Assembly (NCBI GenBank): GCA_030248295.1
Contig: JASANH010001539.1
Location: forward strand, 1 to 64,000
Direction: 5' to 3'
DNA length: 64,000 bases
From: Mesodorylaimus sp. YZB2_4
Taxonomy: Eukaryota > Nematoda > Enoplea > Dorylaimida > Dorylaimidae
Shown: positions 22,235-33,150 of the stretch, one piece after another
Numbering within the stretch: position 1 is the first letter of the stretch
Layout of the letters: every line of letters starts with the position of its first letter
Notes under the pieces: model-generated
Seen by the model: only the letters and a program-made list of their open reading frames with translations
Told to the model about the DNA's origin: nothing
Databases searched by the model: none
Position numbers and translations under genes: made by a program

Positions 22235-25200
22235 TCATGAAACTGCGGACATATGGTTCCGCAGCGGTTCAAGCAAAAATGCAAGCACAATAATCATAGA
22301 TGGCGACGAAGTCAGGTATGCTGCCGCTGTAGTGAGGGAACTTGTGAGATGGGGACTCGTGGTTGTTGTTGACGGTTCTAATGTCGTCATTTCGATGGTT
22401 GTCGTCTTTAGTTTTGTTGTTGTGCTGAACTCGGGCCTTGTTAAATCTTGCTCGCAAATATGAGTAGCTAAAGTGCTATAGTAATTATCATCTTTCAGGA
22501 AAGTCCACCATGATTTGTCATGAGTATATTGATAAGTTGCATGCCCATCGTTGGTCGTAGCATGCCATCTAATAGTACCATTAAAAGGATGCGTGGTGTT
22601 AAATTTATAAATGCTTCCATCTTCCCAGTATATAATTTTCGTGGGCGAGGAAATATTCTGCAATAAATAGATGCAAGCGCTCATGAATCTTAAGGCTAAC
22701 AATAAGCCTAGTTGGCCAAAAGACCCTTTGAAACCTATTTATGACATTTTCGAGTTAATCCTGTGGCGCAAAATAGATCCTAACGGAGCCCTGCTGATAA
22801 AGGATACACTCGACAAATAACAATCTTTTTGAGCTATCGAATGAACTCATTTGATGCTAGGAAATTGACTAAGAAGTTCTTCAGCCAAAAATCCCATTTT
22901 TAAGCTGGATCGACTCCCCGCACGCCGCTCAAGGCTCAAATACGTAAATATATCTTGGTGCTTTGAACCACTCTACGTCAGTTTCTTTTCTAAACGATGA
23001 TTTGAAAACTGAAACCCCGCAAAATTTGAATTTCACACGGGCCACCTTTGGCTTGGATTGGGTCCACCAGGAACTCCAGCTCACACTGTAGATTTGACTA
23101 CTCCAACCAATTGACTCGGACTCACCCAAGTTTGCATCCCCAGAGGTATGTAGCTTCTCGAGTGCACGAGCAGTGCAAGCGCGTCCAACTTCATGCTCTC
23201 ATACGGACTCCTTATTATTGGAAGCGTTGCAGAAAAGTGTTTGCAGATATCGCGAGCTTTATCAAAATGAACTGCCCAAAGAATATACGGTTCCCAGGCG
23301 CAGCTCACGTGAATATCCCAGTCAACACGAAACGAGAAGAAACATTTTCGAGGATTGTTTGAAGGGAATTGTATTCTGTTTCCGATATATTTGTGTCTTA
23401 TATCGCCAAAAGCTTGTCCATAGTCACAGAAATTGACCGCTTCTTGTACTGGTGGGATTGGTGGATGCAATGGCAGCGGTAAGCGCACCCTGCGCGGCCT
23501 GCTCTTTAACGTATTGGCATCTTGTTCACAAATGAGATTTACTGGGCCGGTTGAAATATGACTTTGGGACTGCCATTGTCCATCTTCTGAAAGTATGCCT
23601 GTGAATTCTCTTCGACTTGTATCAGCTGCGTAAATCCATCCGCCCGGATAAAAAATGCTGTCAGTCGAAGGCAAGGATACTGTGCTGCCGTCGTCCCAAG
23701 TAATCGAGTAGACTAGGTAGCCAGAAGAAGTTTCGTGTACTGTCTAAAACAATGCTTATAACTGACTGTGAATTTGCGCACTTGCTCGAAAAAATACCAT
23801 CATGAAATAAAAAATGCAAATAAGCCGGGTGTTCAGATCACATTATTCAAGTAAAATCGTCCCCCGATCATTTGTCTTTTTGCGCTATACCTGAGGATAC
23901 AAGCTTTATACACACAATCAGGAGCTACAGGATTGCATTGGGCTCGGACAAAAATGATGCAAGGCCAGCGAGGATTTATGGTTCGCAAACCGACCTCCAT
24001 CACCGGGGATCGAACCCGGGACGAGTCCACCCACTCGCTCCAAAGCAATACGGAGAGAGGAATGCCGAACCACTGCAACCACGGCCTCTCAGAAAATCTA
24101 TTGTGTTGCCCTTTGACCACCTTTTAGCTGCCCTTAGTTGTTGATGTAACTATGACATCTAAGAGTGGGATAAGTTATTACCCTATTGAAAGCGAGCAGC
24201 TCGCTGGTAAATACCGTGAATCTTCCCTTCTATCCCGGGCTCGAAGCCTCTTGAAATTATCCGTCGAAGGTAAAACTGATGTGAAACAAGTCATTTTTGT
24301 CCAAGAACATGCGCGCTACAGTTGGTAAAAATACTTGATTTGAATGCGTATGCGTATACGCGAAGTCTCTTGAATGCGTATGCGTATTGCGTAATACGCA
24401 AATTGCGTACTCCACAAAGTATGCATACAAGTTTGCGTATTGCGTATTTTTCCTACTATAGCTAATGATACATGAAGTCATAAACTGCAACTAACTGTAT
24501 GTCCATAACTGAAATGTCAACCACCACAACAGTACAACAGACATAAGACATCGCAGAAGTTGCCGCTGCCGCTTATGGTCAGTTCAAAAATGTCTTCGGG
24601 GAGAAATTTCTGTTAGGTTCGATCATGGATTATTTCTCAGGGCCCCATCCTGGTTCAGCCAGCAACCCGTTTGGGCCAGAATCCTTTTCTGGCCAGGTTC
24701 CCTTTCGAGCCAGTGTCGGTGGGGTTTTTGCAAGTATTCGTGCACAGCCAGTCCCAATTCAGCCAAAATCTCTGCACAGCAAGTGCATTAGGTGGGTGGT
24801 GTTCTCTCGGCATGCCTGCACCCGCACTCATGAAGTGGTTACAAATGGTCGAAATTCCAACAGTTCATAATCGAGAGCTAAAACTGGAGGTGATTCTACA
24901 AAACGGCCACGGTGTCATCCTGCTGTGTTCTTCGTACACTGATATGTGAGCTCTCGAAAAAATCAGAATATGTTATCGATGTAACGTTAGTTTGGTTCCA
25001 TGCCAGATCACGTGCCCGCCATTCATGCTCCTCTCCATGTGCTGGTGCAAGAAATTCAAGCTTACTCGGATCCTTCGTTCACTAAGGGCATTTGAAGGGG
25101 GTTGAAGTAAACTTCCTTGAAAAGAATGCTTGGCTACCTTTTCAAAAAATATCTGGCTGAATCGGTTTTCTGGTTGAACCGGGACGCCAAAAGGGGTCTC

Positions 25201-28200
25201 TGGGAATTTTTCTGGCTGAAAGGGGACTCTGGCCGAAATGGGTCACAATCGGCACAGATACTTAAACCAGGATAATGCTCAGGGCACAAGTTGCCATATG
25301 TCCCGTTTATAAATCCAAGAACGTGGCACAGAATATGGCTTGGTGGCCGCAGAACCTACGATCAGCAAGCGACTAACTTTGAGCTTCTTCGACTACCTTC
25401 TAGTCTATCTTTGAGAAGCTACAGTTCTATGGTCCCTCACTCGCTGTATTGAAACAGCCCTTTAGCTGGCCGATTATTTGAAAAAACAGGTTTTATAACT
25501 ATGGGCATTTCCCTTGTATCCTGCATGCGCGCGGGCTTGCTGTGGAAGGATCTTTATTGAGAATCCTGAGCAGTCATGTCAATGTCAGTCGCTTTGCGGA
25601 AACGAATACAGATTCTTTCGTCCCTCCACAATGTACGCGTAAATAAGAAATCCAAATCGAGAAATAATGAGACCAAGTAAATTAGCTGCAGCTAGTTGCA
25701 TCTTGCTGCGAACTTCCAACCGTACTGCTTGAGAGCTCTACAGTAAATTTTCTAAAGTAACTCGACTACTTCCTCTATCATGATTCGACCCGTATTCCCG
25801 ATTACAAAGACGTGCAGTAAATAAAAATATGGTACAATAGAGAGTTATACTGTTCGGTAGCCCTTCCTTGTACTACAACAAAGTTGGAAATCGCGCAATA
25901 ATTTTTGATTTTGTTGAAGCCGCTAACATGAAAATACGCATTGTATGTATTGCGCACAACCCAGTTTGCGTATGCGTATATGCGTACACCAGGTGGAATG
26001 CGTATGCGTGTGCGTACGCGCATATGCATCCAAAGTTCAATGCGTAATACGCAAACTTTCCGTATGCGTATTTTGTACGCAACCAACTGTAATGCGCACC
26101 GGGTCTTGAAAAACCTTTAGATCCCAGGGCAAGCTCGGTGTTATAATGATAGCAAAGTATGTGTTGTATTGATTCCCTTACACCTTGCAGACAATGGTAC
26201 TCTTACCCAGTTTTGCATTCCCAGAATGACCAAAGCCTGGCTGCTAAAATTGGCAGTCATTTCTCGAAGAACTTCTGTTTGGTTTTTGCGAGTTATAATT
26301 GGCAGCGTGGCATCGAATGAAGAGCAGACATCGCGCGCGAGCTGCGCGTCAACCTCGAACGATCTGCCCTCGGACGACGGGCATTTGCCCAAGGGCTGTA
26401 TCGATTCCATTTTTATCATTATGTAACACTTATCGTACGGTTCATTTGTTGGGAAGGTCGACTTCTGCTCAATGTGTTGCTCTTGTGGGTCAGCCGGGCG
26501 GTTTGAATTGCAGAAATCTACTGGCTTGTTTGGATTTGACGGGCTGAGTGTGCTTGGTTTGCGCGTTGTATTGAATTGAGGATTCGTCAAATTTTGTTGA
26601 CAGACGAAAAGTATTGGCCTACTTATGTTTCCATTCTGTAAAGCCCACCACTCTTTTGCATTTGAAATTTGGAAAACCACGTTTCTTCTGTCCTCGTCGT
26701 TTCCGTAGAAGTAAATATTCTGATAAGGGTCTGACGTGTTGTATTCGTGCGTGCTTCCATCATCCCAGAATATCTTTTTCGTGCTACCAGAATGCTCCTG
26801 AAAGGAAGAATGGAGGTCTTTGGTAATTGCATCTCGTCTCACTCCAGCCCTAATACCTGAGGGCAAATCTTTATGATGCTCCAAGTCAGCTTACTACCAG
26901 CAGCTCTCAAAAGAAACAAGGCACTTATCGGGGTGAGTATCTGCCGAAAGATAGCTTATGTGTGAAGTCGTAGTAGTCTGAGGCCTTACTTACCCATCGC
27001 CGAATTCCTAAAGGAATGAAAGCAGTGTAATCAATCACTGCTTGACCGATCCTTTGCAAGAATTTACTCTCGCTTTCACTTCTTATTATTGGCAGACTCG
27101 CCGAATAAGATTCGCAAATCTTTCGAGCTTTATCAATGTCGAAAAATATCGTGGTTCTGTTTATGAATGTGCAGTTGGCTATATAGGTATTCCAGTTTAC
27201 TCGAAAGAAAAAGATGCATTTTTTGGGTCTTCTGTACGAGTCCAGAAACCTGTGTCCAATGTCTCTGAATCGGGGATCGTCAGCTCCTTGTTCATAGTCA
27301 CAGAAATCAGTAGATCTATCAAATGATGGAATATTTGGTTCAACAGGAAGCAACGGTAGGGCTAGAATATGGTGCCTTTTTCTTGGCTCCCTGGGGTCTT
27401 GCTGACAAATCAAAACTATTGGATATTCTATCAACGGACTTTTATAAGAAGTCCAATTTCCACTAGCAGAGTCCAGTATCGTAAATAATTTCCTTTCTCT
27501 AAATCGCCACTCTGGTTTTAAGCCTCCATCAAACACATCTGACTGAATAACGTCCATGCTCCCATCGTCCCATTCAATTTTCATAATTTTCGTATCAGGA
27601 GGGTCGGTTTCTTCCTCCTGGAAATACATACAGTCGAACTCACCTAACAACAAACCGGATAGCAGCAACTTCCGGATAACAGCAACTGCTTTCCCAGCAC
27701 CATTTTTTTCATCTCTGTTTTGCACACAATTGCGACCTGCATAAGAGCAGCTCTGATAACAACCGTTCTTGCCGCCCCAAGTGAGGACTGGATAAAAGCA
27801 ACTTTTGTCAATATCGAATTGTCCAGGTCTACGTTTGACGCTAAAGGAGCGACTGGCGATGATTAGAAGATCAGATTTAGAACCATCTTTTGCAAAGTGT
27901 TCATTGACTTCACATTTTCTTTTCTTAGCTTTAGTTATGGCCAGTTAAAAAAGCAGAAACCAAAACAGTCGAACTCGCTTAACAGCAACCACTCAGGACT
28001 GCTCTAAGAGTTGTTGTTAACTGAGGTTGCTGCTATCCGATGTTTGCCAAAAAAGCTTCCCTACTGTATGGGTACAACAGAAGTCTTTTTCACCCAGTAT
28101 TTATATCAACGGCAATATATGATCACTACATGTCCAGTCTTCTTCATTCCTCAAAGAGGACAGGGATCTTTCCTTGCGTAAACTTTGTCGAAGCGTATTT

Positions 28201-30791
28201 TTGGTTTCTGCTTTCTTCAACTGGCCATAACTGAAGCTAAGAAAAAGAAATGTGAAGTAAATTAGCACTTTGCAAAAAAGTGCTTCTAAATCTGATCTTC
28301 TGATCACCGCCAGTCGCTCCTTTAGCGTCAAATGGAGGCCTGGACCATTTCATGTTGACAAAAGTTGCTTTTATCCAGTTTATGGACATTTCGCCTCCAG
28401 CCGTTTCGCCCCCAGCAATTTCGCCCGGTTGTTACCCTCTAGTATCGTCGAAGTAGTTGGCGATGGGAATAGCCCCTTGTAGTCGGCGTGCTACAGTAGC
28501 TCCTCAAAAGCATCGATAACGTTGGCTGGCGCAGCAAAGGCCAATGCGGCGATCATGCGAATCCATCATGTGAACTTGTGGTCATTTTCGTATCGCACTT
28601 TCAACGCTGTATTCTGGACTTTTCTCCAAATCCCAGCAAGGTCGAGATCCGGATATTGAGGCATCGGGACTCTGCATATATACCGTACATAGGCATAAGC
28701 AGCAGAAGCGATGAAGAACAGCAACGTCAGCTCAAATCGATGACAACGATAGTGGCCTAGGCTGACCTTGCTGGATGTGTACGTTTTTGCTTTTTTTGTG
28801 TGTAGGCACCGTGTATATTCGTACCATGGGGCGAAATAGCTGGGGCCGCGAAACGGGGAGGGGGCGAAATGTCTTAATGCACTTTTATACAGTTTAAAGG
28901 CCACTTGGGGCGGCGAGAACGGTTGCTGTTATCAGGGTTGCTCTTATGCAGGTCGCAACTGTGTACAAAACAGATGGAAAAATTGGTGCGACGCAATCAG
29001 TTGCAGCTATCCAGGTTGCTGTTAGGTGTTAGGTGTTAGGACTGAAGATGCTTTGACAAAGTACATGCAAGGAAAGATCCCTGTCTTGTTCTAGGGGTGA
29101 CTAACACTCTACATGTGCATGTAGTGTTCGCATATTGCCGTTGATATACTAAATACTGGATGGAAAAGACTGTTCTTCTATTGTACACATACAGAAGGGA
29201 AGCTTCTTTGGCAAACATCGGATAGCAGCAACCTCGGTTAACAACAACTCTTTTAATGGTCCCGAGCGGTTGCTGTTAAGCGAGGTCGACTGTAATGATA
29301 AATTAAGAATAGAATTCACAGAACTTTCAAATTTCCTAGATTATTGACTCACTGGCTTCACCATGCCAAAAGGTGTAACAGTTTATCTCAAGTGGCACAG
29401 AAGAAATTGGAGTGATTGGAGATATTGAAGAAAGTTTTGAAAATACACTCTTGTTTCTTTGTCAGCAACAAAAAAATTTTTTATCCTTCAGCTTTTTGTC
29501 TGTCAGGGTTCTCTACTGATGATCACACCGAGGATGCCGAATATTCACGATCAGCGGCACCAAGCAAAACATGGATTAATCGAATGTTACTTGGTCTATA
29601 AAATAGGTGCGAAGGATTATTGCCTGTTTTTCTAAATCTTAGACCCAGGCTTATCAGCTACTGTACTGTATTTATACAGTCCATGATGAACCAAGCCTGC
29701 GATCCATCCTCATTATTTGCAGCTGAAAGGCGCATTTATGGTCGACAAAATTTCTACTCCTACCCGAAGGTAGGTGTAATAGCATACGCTTAAGTATATG
29801 GCCATTACACCTACCTACGGGTAGGAGTAGAATTTTGTCGACCATAAATGCGCCTAAAGAGGACACTATTTAAAAAGACGATTAGGGAAGCGTAGTACCT
29901 GCAAGGCGCTCGGCGACTCTTTTGCGGGAATTCAGCACTTCGGCATTTTGAGGCGCGCTGCTAATGACATAACGTAACTACACAACTAGAAATATTCATG
30001 TGAGGCAGTGAAAACAACGAGCTGTGTCTGTTTCATCACTCACCAGGTGTCTTGCCTTTCGTGCTAGCTCAGTAGTTTTCACTGCCCACATAAGCATTGC
30101 TACAGTAGTTCGTGGCCTTGCTTTTTTTAATTTTTGTGAACTGGGTTTCGCGCCACTAAAGTTTTCCCAAGTCCCCCTTATTGTTTTGCCTAAAGGGGGC
30201 CAACAGTCCTGATCTGATAAGTGAGGTGACCTCGCTGATTGTGGTTTGAGCCAATCATATTCCGTCATTAGCAGCGCACCCAATAATGCCGGTTCGAACT
30301 CCCGCAAAAGAATCGCCGAGCAATTTATTTACTGGGGGAAAACAAGACATGGTGTTTTGGTATGATGTTTTAGAGATTGATCTTACCCACGTTCGCATCC
30401 CCAATAGAACTTGGTAGCTGCCATTCAACGATCCCAAGGACTGAAGGAAACGATTTTCGTACATGGTCGTAATAACTGGCAATGTGGCCTCATAATTATC
30501 ACAAATTCTCCGTCCAAGTTCTACGTCTATTTCGTAAAAGATGTTTTCAAGTTCGACCGATGCGGGACATTTTAAGAAATCTTGTATCGATTGTGAGTTT
30601 ATTACAATATAACACTTGTCATAGCTTGACACATTACCGCCTGGAAAGCTGTAAGTTTTCTTGAATGCAATATACTCGTCCCGAGGATCAAAAGGCCGAT
30701 CCGGGTCGCAGAAAGTGACAGCAAAAACTAGTGAATATAATGATGCGAAAAGCCACAGAATAGCCCAAATAAATGAAGTGGTAGATGACAT
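22235..30791 (-). CDS. Four-module C-type-lectin-like secreted or surface protein
   Basis: Five exons, 30387-30791, 26994-27617, 26207-26797, 23126-23743 and 22235-22657, all joined in phase 0, give 886 residues. Residues 1-24 are a signal peptide ending LYSLVFA. Each module starts FCD/FCN, then KCY or KCF, a helix with A-x-x-x-C and LPII or LPVI, then LGM/LGI-x-x-W. The exon ends at that Trp. The next exon supplies W(D/E)DGS and a closing Cys (ICQQ, ICEQ). These fit the C-type lectin fold, with WDDGS in the place of the usual W-x-DG strand. I see no EPN/QPD plus WND calcium-sugar set, so carbohydrate binding is doubtful. The C-terminus is a Thr/Ser-rich stalk, then a short hydrophobic stretch (MIIVLAFLL) that might be a weak anchor. 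An adhesion or recognition role is inferred. The introns carry many transposons. Confidence 0.82.
23930..24110 (-). mobile_element. tRNA-derived SINE-like repeat, family 2
   Basis: Read on the minus strand it has an A-box-like GTGGTTGCAGTGGTTCGGC and a perfect B-box, GGGTTCGATCCCCGG, followed by GTCGGTTTGCGAACCAT. The last part recurs at about 39995-40060 on the plus strand, so this is a dispersed family rather than a lone tRNA. It lies in the lectin gene intron 23744-26206. Confidence 0.6.
24340..25260. mobile_element. Repeat element with GCGTAT-rich end, left copy
   Basis: A GCGTATTGCGTA-rich end is followed by about 800 bases containing GGCTGAA/TTCAGCC-type units. Nearly the whole unit recurs in opposite orientation at 31590-32398, for example around the shared TTTGCGTATTGCGTATTTTT. 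It lies in a lectin gene intron and has no coding potential. Confidence 0.6.
25930..26090. repeat. TGCGTA/ATACGCA minisatellite
   Basis: About 160 bases consist mainly of GCGTATGCGTA variants, related to the end of the element at 24340. It lies 120 bases inside the intron from the exon that ends at 26207. Confidence 0.65.
27631..29291. mobile_element. Rearranged cluster of two pogo/Tigger-like palindromic elements
   Basis: Arm A begins after TA at 27631 (CAGTCGAACTCACCTAACA). Arm B begins at 27966 (CAGTCGAACTCGCTTAACAG). The inverse of A's inner part is at 28200-28380, the inverse of A's outer part at 28895-29044, and the inverse of B at about 29045-29291, ending GAGGTCGACTG then TA. The order is A, B, A', B', so the arms interleave instead of nesting. 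A third element at 28385-28873 interrupts A'. No transposase frame is present. It fills much of the first lectin-gene intron and ends 11 bases from the exon 2 acceptor. Confidence 0.65.
28385..28873. mobile_element. TIR element with ATTTCGCC ends, inserted in the Tigger cluster
   Basis: The left side has GACATTTCGCCTCC and TTTCGCCCCCAGC. The right side has GCTGGGGCCGCGAAAC and GGGGGCGAAATGTC in inverse order. CAGTTTA occurs on both sides (about 28375 and 28892) and may be the target duplication. It splits the A' arm of the surrounding palindrome, so it is the younger insertion. Confidence 0.6.
29726..29856. mobile_element. Near-perfect palindromic MITE, 130 bp
   Basis: Two arms of about 55 bases start AGGCGCATTTATGGTCGACA and end with its reverse complement. 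They differ at only a few positions and are separated by a loop of roughly 20 bases. The transcript would fold into a long hairpin. It lies in the first lectin-gene intron. Confidence 0.75.
29909..30318. mobile_element. TIR element, about 410 bp
   Basis: The left end, CGGCGACTCTTTTGCGGGA, through GCGCGCTGCTAATGAC is mirrored on the right from GTCATTAGCAGCGC to TCCCGCAAAAGAATCGCCG. The arms are about 65 bases and imperfect. It ends 69 bases downstream of the first lectin exon, within its intron. Confidence 0.65.
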
Positions 30792-31589
30792 GACAGTTGG
30801 AAGAGGAAAATGACCTACTTACTGCGTACTGAAGAAGAGCAGCTCCGCCGTACTCGCACCACAATTTACGGCCGTCGCTTCATCCAACATCAGCTTGCCA
30901 ACAATGCCACGTACGCAAAGTAGAGTGGAATATCAACGTGTGCTCTTGCTTATACTTGATAAGCTCAGCCCTCATAGCTCTTTACCAGAAATTCTCGTTA
31001 ATTGATAGGGCCTGAGCCAACAGAGTTCAGTCGCCTTCTAGCACGGTATTAGATGAAAGGTTATAGTTGGAATGCGCCTTGGGCAGGAAAGATCAGGGCG
31101 GCGTGAGAAGATGTTTGTTTGAACTAAGTTGGAATGCATGCCAGTCTGGTGTAGGTGCGAGCTTGTGTAGTGTTCAAGTAAAGCTTTGATCAGAATGTTC
31201 GTCTTCCTGAGTCCTCTGATTACAGTTGACAACAACAGGAAGCAGACAGGCCGCACCAATCGACCTAGACAGTTGGGGACCAAGGAAGGAAGGGCAGGCG
31301 CATATCTTACTGCACTAAGGTCAACCCAACCCTAGGCTCGTACATCAGCACGGATCCCGAGAGTAAACTAGTGTTTCAGGTAGGGCACCCGAGCATCACT
31401 GTACCTGAGCATCAGGCCTGAGCGTCACTGGCGCCTTATCACCTAGCGGTTACCATATTCCAGCCGTGTCCAGCCCGTTACAAGGCCGTCTGGGTCACCA
31501 GTTCGAAAACAAGGGGGCTGTTCTGATCAGGCACATTGCCATGCACGACAGTTACAGGTCTTACTGCAATTGGAATAGCCACACCCTTA
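30792..31589. other. Upstream of lectin gene; no gene recognised
   Basis: This is the probable promoter side of the minus-strand lectin gene. A tRNA-like pair (CCTAGCGGTTACCATATTCC, then CCAGTTCGAAAAC) lies at 31440-31510 and may be another SINE. No coding signal was found. Confidence 0.35.
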
Positions 31590-32398
31590 CCAAGGGTACT
31601 GTTTCAAGCAGAGTTCCCTTTTGGCCGGAGAATTTCTTGAAAAGATAGCCAAGCATAAGAACACAAACTTCAAGCAATCCCTTTTCGAATTCTTGAAAAG
31701 ATAGCCAAGCATTCTTTAAAGAGTGTGTTCACTTACCCCTTTTTACAAAATGTGCTTAGTATTCAAGGAATGAATCAAACCTCCAAGGAAGCTCGAAGTT
31801 CGTGTACCAGCCCATGGTGAAGAGCATGAACGCATGTTCATGCTCAGAGCAACGAGAGCAAGGGCAACGCAAAAGCACGCGATCTTGGCATGTGTGTACA
31901 GTAACGTGCATGCAATCGCCAGAAACGTATTCTGATCTTTTGAGAGCTCACAAATCAGTCTTCAAAGAACACAGCAGTGACCGTTTTATAAAATCACCCG
32001 AGCTTTTAGTTTTCGATTATGATTGCTGTTGGCATTTTGACCATTGCTGACCAAGTCAAGGGGGCGGGTATGCCTAGAGATTCAAACACTACCCGCTTTA
32101 CGAACTGCCGTAAAGGCAAGCTGGCTGAATCGGGACTGGCCGAACAGGCCTGACAGCCGACACTGGCTCAGAAGAGACAATCTGGCCCAAACGGGTTGCT
32201 GGCTGAACCGGGATAAGCCCCTGATGGAACATAAGAGAAATTTCTCTCCCCAATATCAACTGGCTGTGGCACTGTTGTGGGGCTGACATTGCAATTATAC
32301 ATACAGTTATACATGCAGTTATATACATACAGCAGTTAGTTAGCTACGGTAGGAAAAATACGCAATACGCAAACTTGTACGCATACTTTGTGGAGTAG
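31590..32398. mobile_element. Repeat element, inverted right copy
   Basis: This is the reverse-oriented relative of 24340-25260. It ends in AAAAATACGCAATACGCAAAC and carries the matching GGCTGAA-type units (32100-32220) and TTGAAAAGATAGCCAAGCAT units (31630-31710). Together the two copies bracket exons 1-3 of the lectin gene. Confidence 0.6.
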
Positions 32399-32594
32399 GA
32401 GATCCAAGAAAGGTAATCAGAAAGATTCGGAATATCATGGGCGACGTGCACGACTTTTAGCAAATGAGCAAAGAATACGGGGACATTGTCTCAATACTAG
32501 TATCCGGGTGCGCAACTCCGCCCTGCTCCTTCCCCCTTTTAGTACGGCATCAACTTATTTATCATATTTACCTTCGATGGATGCCAGAAATATC

Positions 32595-33150
32595 CATCTA
32601 TGTGTGCTTCCCAACACTACGCTGAAAATCGAGTTCTGGAGCAATTACAGATGCTAAATACCAAACTTTGGAAAGAAAGTCGGCGTTAACTCCGTGAATC
32701 CTTCCAAAATAAGACATGTCACTCGTTATACCAAGCGCAGCGAGACTGACGATCAGGGTCAGTTTTCTCCGAACTGATGACGAAACAGCTGATGTGGCCT
32801 TAGTACCACTGACGATTGTTTCTTTCTGCATCATACCATACGCCCTCTTGTCTTGCTTTGTCCATGCAAAGGAGGCTAGTTTTGAATTCTCATCGAAATG
32901 AGCTCTGACTCATGATATTTCGTGTAAGCCAGTCGTGTTCATGTACAAAGTCATTAACTTAGCCAACAGCCCTATGACGTCACTGCTCTTTTCCAGCTCC
33001 CCGAAACACGTCAGCATGAATTCGCTATACCACATGCAAAAAACGGTAATGACTATAAAAATGTTGCGTAGTAACACAAGATTAGAATACAAATAAAAAA
33101 TTTCCTCGCTTTGGGATTTTTGTAAAGATATTTTTCACAACGGCCTACAA
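32595..33150 (-). pseudogene. Broken open frame, possibly a membrane protein remnant
   Basis: One minus-strand frame stays open from about 33135 to 32598 except for a single TGA near 32908. The first part has a strongly hydrophobic segment (NIFIVITVFCMW). The second part has a basic then hydrophobic segment (RRKLTLIVSLAALG). I do not recognise a family. It could be two exons whose junction I failed to see, a pseudogene or chance. Confidence 0.25.

Noticed and set aside
24000-24105. A functional tRNA gene on the minus strand
   Set aside because: The B-box is perfect, but the spacing is too long and the flanking tail is shared with a second locus at 40 kb, so a SINE is more likely.
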